This document shows positions 1 through 9,785 of a DNA stretch of 64,000 nucleotides, one piece after another. Each line of letters begins with the position of its first letter. The first letter of the stretch is position 1. The stretch comes from Chitinophaga pendula (GTDB lineage: Bacteria; Bacteroidota; Bacteroidia; Chitinophagales; Chitinophagaceae), in contig NZ_CP077769.1 of the NCBI RefSeq assembly GCF_020386615.1, positions 4,650,001 to 4,714,000 on the forward strand. The letters run 5' to 3'. The translations under genes were made by a program, and so were the position numbers. The notes below the pieces were generated by a model. It had not been told where the DNA came from. It searched no databases and worked only from the letters and a program-made list of their open reading frames with translations.

Positions 1-126
1 CGTTACTCGATTGGAGTACCGCCGTAGCTATATTTTTAAGGCACTTTTAAGCCTGTTAATGGCTTTATTAACCCGTTTGTTAGTCTACCCTGGTTATTTT
101 GCAACCAACTAAAATTCCACAATCCT

Positions 127-2235
127 ATGAGGAAACTGATACTATCTCTCGTCACTGCCTGCATCAGCAGCGCAGGTTTTATGGCCCATGCCCAGGTAGC
201 TCCCATCGCACAGTCCGTCACCGGAAGAGTGATCTGCGGATACCAGGGATGGTTCAATTGTTATGGTGATGGCTCACCCGTAGCACGATGGCGACATTGG
301 TCGTCAGGCCCCTTCAACTCCCCTAACGGCAGCCCCGCGCCTGGCGCCGTTACCTTCGAGGCCTACCCCGATGTAAGTGAATACCCCGCCAACACCTTAT
401 TCCAGACCGCTTTAGGCAACCTCAACAACGGCCAACCCGCCCGCTTGTTCTCCTCCTACCCCGAAGCCACCATAGACCTGCACTTTAAATGGATGCAGCA
501 ATATGGTATCGACGGCGTCGCCCTCCAACGTTTCCTGGGAGAAACCAGAGATGGCGTATTCAAAGCCCAGCGAGACAGCGTCACCACCCGCATGCGCCGC
601 GCTGCAGAAAAATATCAGCGCAGCTTCTACATCATGTATGATATGGCCGCCGACGATACCACCTTCTTCAAAAATGACTGGCTCCATATAGAAAATGACC
701 TCCGCGCCACCCAATCCCCTTACTATGCTCACCAAAACGGTAAACCCGTCATCTGCATCTGGGGATTCGGTTTCAATCACCGCCTTGAAGCACCAGCCGC
801 CAGCCTCGCCATAATCAACTGGCTGAAAGCCAAAGGCTACTACGTGATCGGTGGCGTCCCCACCCACTGGCGCGAAGGTACCGGCGACTCCTATGCCTCC
901 TACAGCCAGGTATACAAAGCCTTTGATATGATATCCCCCTGGTCCGTAGGCCGCTTTAAAGAAAACAGCGGCGCTGACGACTTCCGCAACAACCAACTGC
1001 AACCCGACCTCACCTTCTGCAACGCCAACAACCTCGCCTATCAACCGGTGATATTTTCCGGATTCGCCTGGAGCAACTGGAACGGTGGCCCCCGCAACGA
1101 CTTCCGACGCAACAAAGGAGAATTCTTCTGGCGACAACTCTATAATATCAAAAACCTGGGCATGAATACCGCCTACATCGCCATGTTCGACGAATACGAT
1201 GAAGGCACCAACATCCTCAAAATGGCCGACAGCTACCTCTCCGTACCCAACAACCAATATTTCCTCACCTCCAGCGCCGAAGGCGAATACCTCTCCTCCG
1301 ATTTCTACCTCCGGCTCGCCGGCCAGGCTACCAAAGTACTCAAAGGCGCCGCGCCGCTAACCACCAACGTCAGCATCCCCTTCTCCAACGGCCCCGTATG
1401 GTTCCGAACCAGCGTAGAAACAGACTACGATGCCGTCCCCACCTGGACCAACAGTGCCGACCCGTCCTCCGTACCGCGCAATATCGGTACCCCTCTCTGC
1501 GGTACCGTAACCGGCGAAACCAGCCACTCCGGCAATACCGCCATCCGCATCTCCGGCGCCGACAACGCCGCCACCGGTGGCTCCTACCACTACTTCCGCG
1601 TATTCGATGTCAACATACCCGTCAACGCCAATACCAAATTGAGCTTCTGGACCTTCCCCACCAACAATATCTCCCGCTTCACATCCGTCGACCTCGTCAT
1701 GACCGATGGTACCACCCTCCGGGATATAGGAGCCACCGACCAGAATGGCGCTTCCATGCACCCCGGCGCCGGCCATGGTACCGTCAACACCTGGCAACGT
1801 ATCCAGTCCAACATCGGCAGCTGGCTCAATGGTAAAACCATCGACAGGATCATGATCGCATACGATCAAACCGCCGCCACCGGCGCCTTCAAAACCTATT
1901 TCGACGACATCGTCATCAGCGACGATGCCCAATCCCTCCTCCGCACCGAAACAACCGCCTCCCATCCGGGCATCACCGCCGCCATACAGGATGACATACA
2001 AGTATTCCCCCAACCGGCAAGAAGCTCCGCCACCATCAAATTCGGTAAAGGATGGAACGGCAGCGGACACATGACCATCCTCAACGCCAGCGGCGCCGTC
2101 ATCAGCCATAGGTCCGTCAACATCGACCAGGGACAACTCATATGCCCCGTCAGCAACTTACCCGAAGGCCTATACTACGTTCGCATCAGCCAGGAAGGAA
2201 AAACCACCACACAAAGACTACTCATCGCAAAATAA
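127..2235 (+). CDS. Secreted GH71/GH99-like glycoside hydrolase with T9SS sorting domain
   Basis: The 702-residue protein starts with a signal peptide (MRKLILSLVTACISSAG, cleavage near AHAQ). Residues about 25-400 resemble the GH71/GH99-like fold: ICGYQGWFNC near the start, MYDMAADDT, FSGFAWSNW, and AMFDEYDEGTNI, which looks like the EWHEGTQ catalytic-acid segment of GH99 endo-mannosidases. Residues about 410-640 look like a beta-sandwich carbohydrate-binding module. The last 80 residues (VFPQPARSS to YYVRISQEG...RLLIAK) form a typical Por-secretion C-terminal domain, so export by the type IX system is likely. PorQ of that system lies at 11.6-12.6 kb. The substrate is unknown; an alpha-mannan or related polysaccharide is only a family-based guess. 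A hairpin follows the gene. Confidence 0.85.
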   Translation: MRKLILSLVTACISSAGFMAHAQVAPIAQSVTGRVICGYQGWFNCYGDGSPVARWRHWSSGPFNSPNGSPAPGAVTFEAYPDVSEYPANTLFQTALGNLNNGQPARLFSSYPEATIDLHFKWMQQYGIDGVALQRFLGETRDGVFKAQRDSVTTRMRRAAEKYQRSFYIMYDMAADDTTFFKNDWLHIENDLRATQSPYYAHQNGKPVICIWGFGFNHRLEAPAASLAIINWLKAKGYYVIGGVPTHWREGTGDSYASYSQVYKAFDMISPWSVGRFKENSGADDFRNNQLQPDLTFCNANNLAYQPVIFSGFAWSNWNGGPRNDFRRNKGEFFWRQLYNIKNLGMNTAYIAMFDEYDEGTNILKMADSYLSVPNNQYFLTSSAEGEYLSSDFYLRLAGQATKVLKGAAPLTTNVSIPFSNGPVWFRTSVETDYDAVPTWTNSADPSSVPRNIGTPLCGTVTGETSHSGNTAIRISGADNAATGGSYHYFRVFDVNIPVNANTKLSFWTFPTNNISRFTSVDLVMTDGTTLRDIGATDQNGASMHPGAGHGTVNTWQRIQSNIGSWLNGKTIDRIMIAYDQTAATGAFKTYFDDIVISDDAQSLLRTETTASHPGITAAIQDDIQVFPQPARSSATIKFGKGWNGSGHMTILNASGAVISHRSVNIDQGQLICPVSNLPEGLYYVRISQEGKTTTQRLLIAK

Positions 2236-2250
2236 AAAGACATACCTCCA

Positions 2251-2276
2251 ACGGTCCCGGCCATCACCGGGACCGT
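2251..2276 (+). terminator. Hairpin after the glycosidase gene
   Basis: A perfect 10-bp stem (ACGGTCCCGG with CCGGGACCGT) with a 6-nt loop starts 15 bp after the stop codon. There is no clear T tract, so it may be a weak terminator or an mRNA 3-prime stabiliser. Confidence 0.6.
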
Positions 2277-2394
2277 CCACTATCGAACAATATCCGTCAG
2301 ATAACGAACACCCTCCTCCCAATAAAACACTGATTTTCATATCTTAGAAAAAGGGCACCGTTTTGGTACACCCCCACCAGACAATCCCCTTAAT

Positions 2395-4764
2395 ATGTTG
2401 CTGAGCTATATAAAAATAACCTGGCGTAACCTCTGGAGAACCAAAATATTCTCCGCCATCAACATCATCGGCCTCTCCATCGGCTGCGCCTGTAGTTTAT
2501 TAATATTGCTATGTGTACAGGATGAATTACAGATCAATACCTTCCATACCAATAGAGAGCATCTCTACGCAGTAGTGCAAAGCGAATATGCCGAGGGTAA
2601 AGTATGGACAGGATACAGCACACCAGCACCACTGGCAGAAGAACTCAAAAAAAACAGACCGGATGTCTCCATGGCCTCCGGCTTTAGCTACGACCGCAGC
2701 CTGTTCAGCACCACACACACATCCATGCGGGAAGAGGGCGCCTTCGCCAACAATGACTTCCTCCGCATGTTCAGCTTCCCCATCCTCGAAGGCAATCCCG
2801 CACAAACACTGAACACCCCCAATAGCATCGCCTTGTCGAAAAAAATGGCCATCGCCTTCTTCGGCACCGTACCCGCTGCCCTGGGCCAAACCATCAAACA
2901 CAATAACAAAGAAGATTATACCGTCACCGCCATATTCGACGACCCTCCGGCTACATCCTCCCTCCGGTTCAACTACCTCCTCAACTGGCAAACCTTTATC
3001 AGACAAACCGATTGGGCCACCAGCTGGGCCAGCACCGGCGTCCGGACTTACCTCCTGCTCAACAAACACACCGAAATACCCAACTTCCGTAGCAACATCC
3101 GGAAATTCCTCGACCACTATTACATCAACCAAGGCCCCGGACTACGGGAAGAACTAGACATACAACGTTTCGACAAACAATACCTCTACAACAATTTCAC
3201 CAATGGCAAAGTCAGTGGCGGCCGCATCGACTATGTCATACTCTTTAGCATAGTAGCCACCTTCGTACTGATCATCGCCTGCATCAATTTCATAAACCTG
3301 TCCACCGCCAGAGCCATGAAACGTGCCAAAGAAATAGGCGTACGTAAAACCGCTGGCGCGGGCAAAAGTAACCTCGTCCGCCAGTTCATCAGCGAAGCAC
3401 TCCTCCTCTCTTTTATAGCTATCATATTCGCACTGGGACTGGTGCAACTACTCCTGCCAGCTTTCAACAGCATCACCGGCAAAGCCATCATAATACCACT
3501 GGATCAACCCTATTGCTGGCTCCAGCTATTCCTCCTCGGCACCTTCACCGGTCTCCTCGCTGGTAGCTACCCCGCCTTCTATCTGGCCTCCTTCGAACCA
3601 ATCAAAATACTGAGAGGCACACTACGCCCCGGCAACAGAGAACAACATCTCCGTAAAGCACTCGTCGTATGCCAGTTCATATTATCCACCCTCCTCGTAG
3701 TAGGTACCATCACAATATCCAGCCAGGTAAAATACATCAGCGAAAAAAACCTGGGATACGATAGAAAAAACCTTCTCACCATCCCGATAGAAGGCAACCT
3801 CGCCACTCAATATGACTACTTCAAACAACAAATACAACAGATACCTGGCATACAATCAGTCACACTCATGACCGACTCCCCCGTCGAGATTAATGGCTCA
3901 CAGGATGACGTAAAATGGAAAGGAAAACCAAACAACTTCCGCCCTACCTTCGAAGTGGTAAACGTACAACATGACTTCACCACCACCATGAACATACAAT
4001 TGCTCACAGGCCGTGACTTCTCCCACACCTATCCCGCCGACTCAGCAAATGTACTGCTCAACGAAGCTGCCGTAAAGAAAATGGAACTCAAAGACCCCAT
4101 CGGTCAGCAAATCACCCTCGAAAACGAAAGCCACCCCAAAACCATCATCGGCATCGTCAAAGACTTCAATACCGGCTCCCTCCACCAGAATATCAACCCG
4201 CTCATCATCACATTAGGCAACAAAGGCTGGGGAAATATCGTCATCCGCACCTCACCGGATCACACACCACAAGTACTCACCGCCCTCGAAAACGTCTGCA
4301 AAAAGATCAATCCCGCATATCCATTCCTCTACCGCCTCGCCGATCAGGAATACCAACAACTGTACACCAGCGAAAAGATCATACAAACACTCACCAAACA
4401 ATTCGCCTGCATGGCCATCCTCATATCCTGCCTCGGCCTCCTCGGTCTCGCGCAGTTCACCACAGAACAACGCAGACGAGAGATCAGCATCCGCAAAGTC
4501 CTGGGTGCCTCCATCATACAAATAGTCCGCCTCCTCTCCCTCGAACTACTGCTACTCACCATGATCGCTTTCATCATCGCTACCCCACTCGCCTGGTGGA
4601 TCATCCGCAACTGGCTCAACGACTACGCCTATCATATCAACCCCTCCTGGCAAATATTCGCACTGGCAGGCACCATATCCATAGTCATCGCTTTCATCAC
4701 CGTAGGCAGCCTCACCGTCAAAGCAGCCACCGATAACCCCGCCCGCCACCTCAACGAAACATAA
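2395..4764 (+). CDS. MacB/FtsX-type ABC transporter permease
   Basis: The 789-residue inner-membrane protein has the eight-TM double-FtsX layout common in Bacteroidota. A first TM lies at about 18-42 and is followed by a large periplasmic MacB_PCD-like domain. A first FtsX block near 285-430 contains KEIGVRKTAGAG, and a second large soluble region follows. The C-terminal FtsX block begins with RRREISIRKVLGAS near residue 690. Such permeases pair with an ATPase encoded elsewhere and act in mechanotransmission, peptide or drug export or lipoprotein handling. The substrate cannot be told from sequence and no ATPase gene is adjacent. It ends against the convergent SusD gene with a shared terminator. 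Confidence 0.88.
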   Translation: MLLSYIKITWRNLWRTKIFSAINIIGLSIGCACSLLILLCVQDELQINTFHTNREHLYAVVQSEYAEGKVWTGYSTPAPLAEELKKNRPDVSMASGFSYDRSLFSTTHTSMREEGAFANNDFLRMFSFPILEGNPAQTLNTPNSIALSKKMAIAFFGTVPAALGQTIKHNNKEDYTVTAIFDDPPATSSLRFNYLLNWQTFIRQTDWATSWASTGVRTYLLLNKHTEIPNFRSNIRKFLDHYYINQGPGLREELDIQRFDKQYLYNNFTNGKVSGGRIDYVILFSIVATFVLIIACINFINLSTARAMKRAKEIGVRKTAGAGKSNLVRQFISEALLLSFIAIIFALGLVQLLLPAFNSITGKAIIIPLDQPYCWLQLFLLGTFTGLLAGSYPAFYLASFEPIKILRGTLRPGNREQHLRKALVVCQFILSTLLVVGTITISSQVKYISEKNLGYDRKNLLTIPIEGNLATQYDYFKQQIQQIPGIQSVTLMTDSPVEINGSQDDVKWKGKPNNFRPTFEVVNVQHDFTTTMNIQLLTGRDFSHTYPADSANVLLNEAAVKKMELKDPIGQQITLENESHPKTIIGIVKDFNTGSLHQNINPLIITLGNKGWGNIVIRTSPDHTPQVLTALENVCKKINPAYPFLYRLADQEYQQLYTSEKIIQTLTKQFACMAILISCLGLLGLAQFTTEQRRREISIRKVLGASIIQIVRLLSLELLLLTMIAFIIATPLAWWIIRNWLNDYAYHINPSWQIFALAGTISIVIAFITVGSLTVKAATDNPARHLNET

Positions 4765-4770
4765 GAACAC

Positions 4771-4805
4771 AAAAAAGCCCTACAGCTGCCAGGCAGCCGT
4801 AGGGC
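4771..4805 (-). terminator. Rho-independent terminator, SusCD operon end (probably bidirectional)
   Basis: An interrupted stem GCCCTAC-x-GCTGCC with GGCAGC-x-GTAGGGC sits between convergent genes. On the minus strand it is followed by six T residues (A6 at 4771-4776 on +), the classic intrinsic terminator arrangement for the SusD gene. Confidence 0.85.
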
Positions 4806-4825
4806 ATAAACACACAAAATGAAAG

Positions 4826-6385
4826 CTAATCTTTCAACAACCACATCACCTCATTCACATTGTCATTACCATTGTACTGACGTTGAATAGCCACAGAAAG
4901 GTTCGTCGTATTATAACTTAACTCATTACCGGAATATAACCACCGCACAGGAAACTTCGTCGTAGGCGTGTTCAGGTTAGTAGCACTGTTGAGCTTAAAT
5001 ACAGGTAATCCCGTCCGCCTGTTCTCATACCAAGCATTGTAATTCGACCCTTGTAAGAAGTTAGCCAGGTACTTCTGCTGTATGATCTGCCCTAGCTGCT
5101 CCTGCACCGAACCACTCAATGCCACCGCAGCAATATAACTGTTGATATAAGCATTGTCGATCTTCATACCGTGATGATAATCCTGCAAGTCCGGCGTAAA
5201 CGCTGCCGTAAAGTTCATCGCACTGCTGATACCAGCCGCATAATACGTCTGCGCCGGCGTACCGCTGATCCAGCCACGAAGCGTCGCCTCCGCCAATATA
5301 AACTGCAACTCCTGATAACTAAATACACTCACCGGCTCCGTATTCACCATATTCACATATCGGTTGTTCAGGTCAGAATAATCCTTCGACAACCGCTTCT
5401 TCTGCAGATCAGGAAATGCATCAGATGGTTCCGCCCCGATATAAGCATCCCAGTCCGACTCCGTCTTACCTGCCGCAATCCTTACCGGCGATGGCTTCGC
5501 ATAATAAAACAACCGGCGGTCCTGCAACTGCTTCAACGGATCTATCAACGTACTCGACAACATCGTATAGTTAGACTTCACAAACGGATTACCAGATCCT
5601 GCCGGAATGTCCGACCAGGGATAGTTCTGCCCCGCCAGACCATTATAGGTCAACGCCAGGTTATCCGCATACGTCCGCATCAATGGACGGTTCGCCACAA
5701 TATCCCGAAAACGCTCCACCACCTTCAACTCCGCATCCCCCGTCTTCTTGTACAGGTTCATCAGCACATGCAAAGCAAAACTATTCGTCAGCCGCCGCCA
5801 GTTATCCACCTTCCCGCCATAAATAGGATCACCGTCAAAATTGACCCCTTGCGCAAAAAGATTGTTGGCGCTGTCCAGCTCACTGAGTATACCCTTAAAT
5901 ACATCCCGCTGCAGATCGTATTTAGGTTGTATAATACCGTTCGACTCCCCTTTTAACGCATCAGAATATGGAATGTCACCCACCTCCATCGTCGTCTGGA
6001 AAAACTGCCACGCCCGCACGAAATAACCCAACGCCTGGTAAGATTTACGCTCCCCCTCCGTCTGCGCATTGGCAATCATAGGCGCCACATTCCGCAATAT
6101 AGGGATACGGTTCGTCGACGTCCGCCCAAACCGGTTATACTGGGAATTCTCCTGCCCCTCCCCCCAGGTCAGGTACTTACCCAACAGAAAGGGTTGCATA
6201 AAGGACTTCTGCGTGCTGATATCACTTCTCGTAATACCTAGTATCAACGAAGTAGCCAGCATCGGTGCACTCACCTGCGTAGTCCGGTTAGGATTCGTAT
6301 TGATCTGGTCAAACTTTGAACAGCCGGCCACCACACTGGCTACCAACGCAGCGCCGATCATGTATTTAGATATTGTACTTGTCAT
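4826..6385 (-). CDS. SusD/RagB-family outer-membrane nutrient-binding lipoprotein
   Basis: The 519-residue lipoprotein has a signal peptide ending in the lipobox VVAGC, followed by KFDQINTNPNRTT, typical of the SusD-like_2 group whose mature N-terminus carries an NTNPN motif. The alpha-helical TPR-like body includes YFVRAWQFFQTTMEVGDIPY and the C-terminal substrate-binding region. It forms the lid of the SusC transporter encoded 11 bp upstream in the same operon. It presumably binds a glycan or peptide at the cell surface; which one cannot be read from sequence. Confidence 0.92.
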   Translation of the reverse strand: MTSTISKYMIGAALVASVVAGCSKFDQINTNPNRTTQVSAPMLATSLILGITRSDISTQKSFMQPFLLGKYLTWGEGQENSQYNRFGRTSTNRIPILRNVAPMIANAQTEGERKSYQALGYFVRAWQFFQTTMEVGDIPYSDALKGESNGIIQPKYDLQRDVFKGILSELDSANNLFAQGVNFDGDPIYGGKVDNWRRLTNSFALHVLMNLYKKTGDAELKVVERFRDIVANRPLMRTYADNLALTYNGLAGQNYPWSDIPAGSGNPFVKSNYTMLSSTLIDPLKQLQDRRLFYYAKPSPVRIAAGKTESDWDAYIGAEPSDAFPDLQKKRLSKDYSDLNNRYVNMVNTEPVSVFSYQELQFILAEATLRGWISGTPAQTYYAAGISSAMNFTAAFTPDLQDYHHGMKIDNAYINSYIAAVALSGSVQEQLGQIIQQKYLANFLQGSNYNAWYENRRTGLPVFKLNSATNLNTPTTKFPVRWLYSGNELSYNTTNLSVAIQRQYNGNDNVNEVMWLLKD

Positions 6386-6396
6386 ATGTATTTACT

Positions 6397-9300
6397 TTAG
6401 AATCCTATACGGAAATTGATACCCAGCAGCCGCTGCGATGGAGAGTTCAGATTCTCCGCATCTACGTCAGGATCAGAAAATTTAAATCCGGTGAACAAAA
6501 AGAGGTTCTGAGCCGTCACAGCAACCGAAGCTTGCTTAATACCCGTTCTGGACAATAACTTACCGGGGAAACTATATCCCACAGATATCTCACGCACCTT
6601 TACAAAAGTCTTCTTCTGGATACCATTGTCACCACCCCTGAACTTCTGCGCATAATCCTGGTAAGACACCTTCGTATCATTAGGCCCATACTGACGCGTA
6701 TCACTGGTGATATTGCCAAAGTTGTCATACGTCACACTACCGGATATCACTTTCACACCTTTACCCACATAGTTATTGGCCAATCCTTTCACCACCTCGT
6801 CATAGCGGTAAGAGTTATCCGACTCCGGATTAGTACCCGTATCCCACATCTTATCATACGTATAGTTGTACAGCAAACCTCCCACACGGCCGTCAATATT
6901 GATACCTACATTGAACTGCCCGATCCGGAAATTGTTGATAAAACCAAAACTGAACACAGGATCACTATAACCATACTTCTTATCATAATCACTGCTCACC
7001 GGATAACCGTTCACGTGAATGATATTACCACTGGGATCCGTCAGCCAGTAACGACCGGTATACGTATCCATCCGCTCATGCTTTTTCGTCCAGGGATTCT
7101 TGGCAGAATATACAGAGTCAATATTCACATAGTAACGGTGCTGGTTAGACCAGTTCACCATCGTCGTCCATTCAAAACCCTTCTTGCGGATCACCGTCCC
7201 TCCTAATGTGATCTCTACCCCCTTACGTACATAGGTCTCATTAGTATTGACAAGCGTACTGGAAAAACCGGAAGAACCAGGAATAGACACAGAGCGCTGC
7301 TGGTTGTAATAGTACTTGTTAAAATAAGCTACATCGATATGCAGTCGCTTCTTAAACAGGTAAGCGGCCGTTCCGATCTCCCAGGTACGTTGTGAACTGG
7401 GCAGCAGGTCAGTACCTAACAGGTTACTGGGATAGCTGGCAGCATTAAGCGTGTTCCAGGCAGAAGTAGTCGTACTGTACAAACGGTTGATCGCATATAC
7501 ATCCGCCGGCGTTTTAAAGGTCGCCCACGCACCGCGTATCTTCCACATATCCAACACATCCGGCATCTTGGTCAGCTCAGACAATACCACACTCGTTCCA
7601 AGCGATGGATAGAAATAAGCTCGGCTATTCTCCGGCTGCGAAGAGTTCCAGTCCTTCCGTCCAGTCGCATCTATGAAAATGGCATTTTTCCAACCGATAG
7701 CTAACCGGCCATACAAACTGTTCACCTGCCGGCTCGTATAACTTTGGGAAATAGTAGGTGGCTCCACAGACGCCGCTAAAGAATAAAAGGTAGGCGACAC
7801 CAGGCCGTTCTTCGTACTCGCATTCAACCCCTCATCCACCCAGTAATAGATCGTTCCTCCCCCCATCGCATCAAATGACCAGTCCCCCACCTTTTTGGTA
7901 TAACTCAATATCGCATCATTGTTGATACTCCATCCCCACGCATTGTTAATAGAATAACGCCCTCTCGCATTCCAGCCACCTCGCGTAGAAAAGATGTTGG
8001 CAGTAGGATTCTGGAATGTCTCCTTGTTGTTATACACATCATAACCCGTACGCACCAACAGATTCAGGTCATTGCTGAATTTATAATTGGCAGTAAGGCT
8101 CGCATTGATAGTATGCTGCTGTATACCGTTTAACTTCTCATAAGCAATCAGGTAAGGGTTATCATACCAGTTCGTATACATCCAGTTCTGCGTCTTATTC
8201 GGCACCTTCCAGTAGTCACGATACTGGCGGATATCATACTCCGGACCCGTCCACATCGTCAGCTGATAAATATAGCCCTGGTTGCCATAACCAGCCCCCC
8301 ATACCTGCGGAGACTCCCGGCGACTCAATCCCATATGTGCCTCCAGCTTGAATTTTTCACTGGCCTTCAACTCCCCGCCTAACGTGAAGTTGAACATATT
8401 CAGCTTCGCATTGGGAAACTGTCCCTTGTTGTAAATATGATTGAGCGATGCCCGGAAACTACCTAACTTACCACTCTGCGATACATTGATATTGTTATTC
8501 GTTACCACACCCAACTCCAGGAAATTCTTCAGGTTATTCCTGCCTACAGACTCCAGCGGACGCTTATCCTCAAACTGTTTCGTCTCCGGGTTCCAGTCCC
8601 TCGCCGTACCGCCTATATCCAGCTTAGGCCCCCACACATAGTCATTGTCGATCTTACCATACTGCCCACGGCCATAAGAGGTCTGCGGTTTAGGTATCGC
8701 CAGAAATCCCGTCTGCACCATCGTATTACTGTTCACATTGATCGACAGTCCAGGCTCACCTCCTTTTTTAGTCGTCACCAGCAACACACCGCCTGCCGCA
8801 CGTGAACCGTACAAAGCCGACGCCGTAGGTCCCTTCAACACATCGATAGCAGCAATATCGTCCGTAGGGATATCACGCAGCGTCATATTCCCATAAGGTA
8901 CGCCGTCTATCACCAGCAACGCACCTTCTCCGCGCAACTCAATAGTAGGTCGTGCAAAAAATTCGGTAGAGTTTTTAATCACCAACCCCGATACCTGACC
9001 CGTCAACGAAGTACCAATATCTACCCCCTTCACCGTCTGCACCTTATCCCCCTTCACCTGCTGCACCGCATATCCAAGCGACTTCTCCTCCCGCTTGATA
9101 CCCAACGCCGTCACCACAACCTGTCCCAGCGATACCGTCGACTCCTTCATCACCACCGTAATATCCCGCTGTCCCTGGTACACCACCTCCCTGTTAGTAA
9201 ATCCCATGAGGCTGAATAACAACACATCCCCCTCCTGCACATTGTCAATAACAAATACACCTTGCCCGTCAGTGATCGCACCGCGGGAAGTACCTTTCAG

Positions 9301-9753
9301 CTTCACCACCACACCGGCCAGCACATTACCGCTCGAATCCTTCACCACGCCTCGCACCGCCTGCACCTGCTCCGCTACCGCCAGCTGCACCTTCCCGCTC
9401 GTTGTTATCGCAGGCTGCTGAATAGCACTGATAATATACAGCTTGTTGTCGATCCGCTTACAAAGCAATCCCAATGGCGAAATATACCGCTTCAGCATCA
9501 CTTCCATATTCGATAGCGTAAACTCATCCACATCAGGACTGGGTATCTGCTTCCCTTTCAATAACCGCGTATCATAACTGAATCGTATATCAAATTTCCC
9601 CTCCAGCCTCGAAATAAAAGATACAAGTGGTACCGTCGCTGGTTGATCTTCGTGATACGCTTTTCCACCGCCATACCCCGCATGGACGCCGGCACCGCAT
9701 AGCATGCCCGCAACCATTACCAGCCGGATGCCGGTTGATTTAATTGTTTTCAT
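6397..9753 (-). CDS. SusC/RagA-family TonB-linked outer-membrane transporter with N-terminal STN domain
   Basis: The 1118-residue protein carries, in order: a signal peptide (ends near HAGYG), a secretin/TonB N-terminal (STN) domain at about 45-115, a carboxypeptidase-like regulatory domain at about 130-215 (VRGVVKDSSGNVLAGVVVKL), a plug domain (VVTALGIKREEKSLGYAVQQV, then IDVLKGPTASALYGSRAAGG), and a 22-strand barrel ending in an aromatic residue (INFRIGF). The STN domain is the part that contacts FecR-type anti-sigma factors. Together with the FecR and sigma genes directly upstream, it marks a transporter that signals its own induction when substrate is bound. Confidence 0.95.
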   Translation of the reverse strand: MKTIKSTGIRLVMVAGMLCGAGVHAGYGGGKAYHEDQPATVPLVSFISRLEGKFDIRFSYDTRLLKGKQIPSPDVDEFTLSNMEVMLKRYISPLGLLCKRIDNKLYIISAIQQPAITTSGKVQLAVAEQVQAVRGVVKDSSGNVLAGVVVKLKGTSRGAITDGQGVFVIDNVQEGDVLLFSLMGFTNREVVYQGQRDITVVMKESTVSLGQVVVTALGIKREEKSLGYAVQQVKGDKVQTVKGVDIGTSLTGQVSGLVIKNSTEFFARPTIELRGEGALLVIDGVPYGNMTLRDIPTDDIAAIDVLKGPTASALYGSRAAGGVLLVTTKKGGEPGLSINVNSNTMVQTGFLAIPKPQTSYGRGQYGKIDNDYVWGPKLDIGGTARDWNPETKQFEDKRPLESVGRNNLKNFLELGVVTNNNINVSQSGKLGSFRASLNHIYNKGQFPNAKLNMFNFTLGGELKASEKFKLEAHMGLSRRESPQVWGAGYGNQGYIYQLTMWTGPEYDIRQYRDYWKVPNKTQNWMYTNWYDNPYLIAYEKLNGIQQHTINASLTANYKFSNDLNLLVRTGYDVYNNKETFQNPTANIFSTRGGWNARGRYSINNAWGWSINNDAILSYTKKVGDWSFDAMGGGTIYYWVDEGLNASTKNGLVSPTFYSLAASVEPPTISQSYTSRQVNSLYGRLAIGWKNAIFIDATGRKDWNSSQPENSRAYFYPSLGTSVVLSELTKMPDVLDMWKIRGAWATFKTPADVYAINRLYSTTTSAWNTLNAASYPSNLLGTDLLPSSQRTWEIGTAAYLFKKRLHIDVAYFNKYYYNQQRSVSIPGSSGFSSTLVNTNETYVRKGVEITLGGTVIRKKGFEWTTMVNWSNQHRYYVNIDSVYSAKNPWTKKHERMDTYTGRYWLTDPSGNIIHVNGYPVSSDYDKKYGYSDPVFSFGFINNFRIGQFNVGINIDGRVGGLLYNYTYDKMWDTGTNPESDNSYRYDEVVKGLANNYVGKGVKVISGSVTYDNFGNITSDTRQYGPNDTKVSYQDYAQKFRGGDNGIQKKTFVKVREISVGYSFPGKLLSRTGIKQASVAVTAQNLFLFTGFKFSDPDVDAENLNSPSQRLLGINFRIGF

Positions 9754-9785
9754 AATAAATGTTTACTTATAGTACGTTGACTTGG

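Noticed and set aside
36..257. 73-codon minus ORF at the window start
   Set aside because: It overlaps the signal-peptide region of the glycosidase and shows no domain or signal pattern.
412..1257. Long minus-strand ORF opposite the glycosidase (and similar ones opposite lon, susC, cysD, aconitase, glmS)
   Set aside because: These are low-complexity Gly/Val/Glu-rich translations caused by C-rich third positions on the coding strand; they show no homology pattern.
7010..7019. TTCACGTGAA, a parS-like palindrome
   Set aside because: It lies inside susC and matches the 16-bp parS consensus at only about 11 positions; it is best explained as coding sequence.
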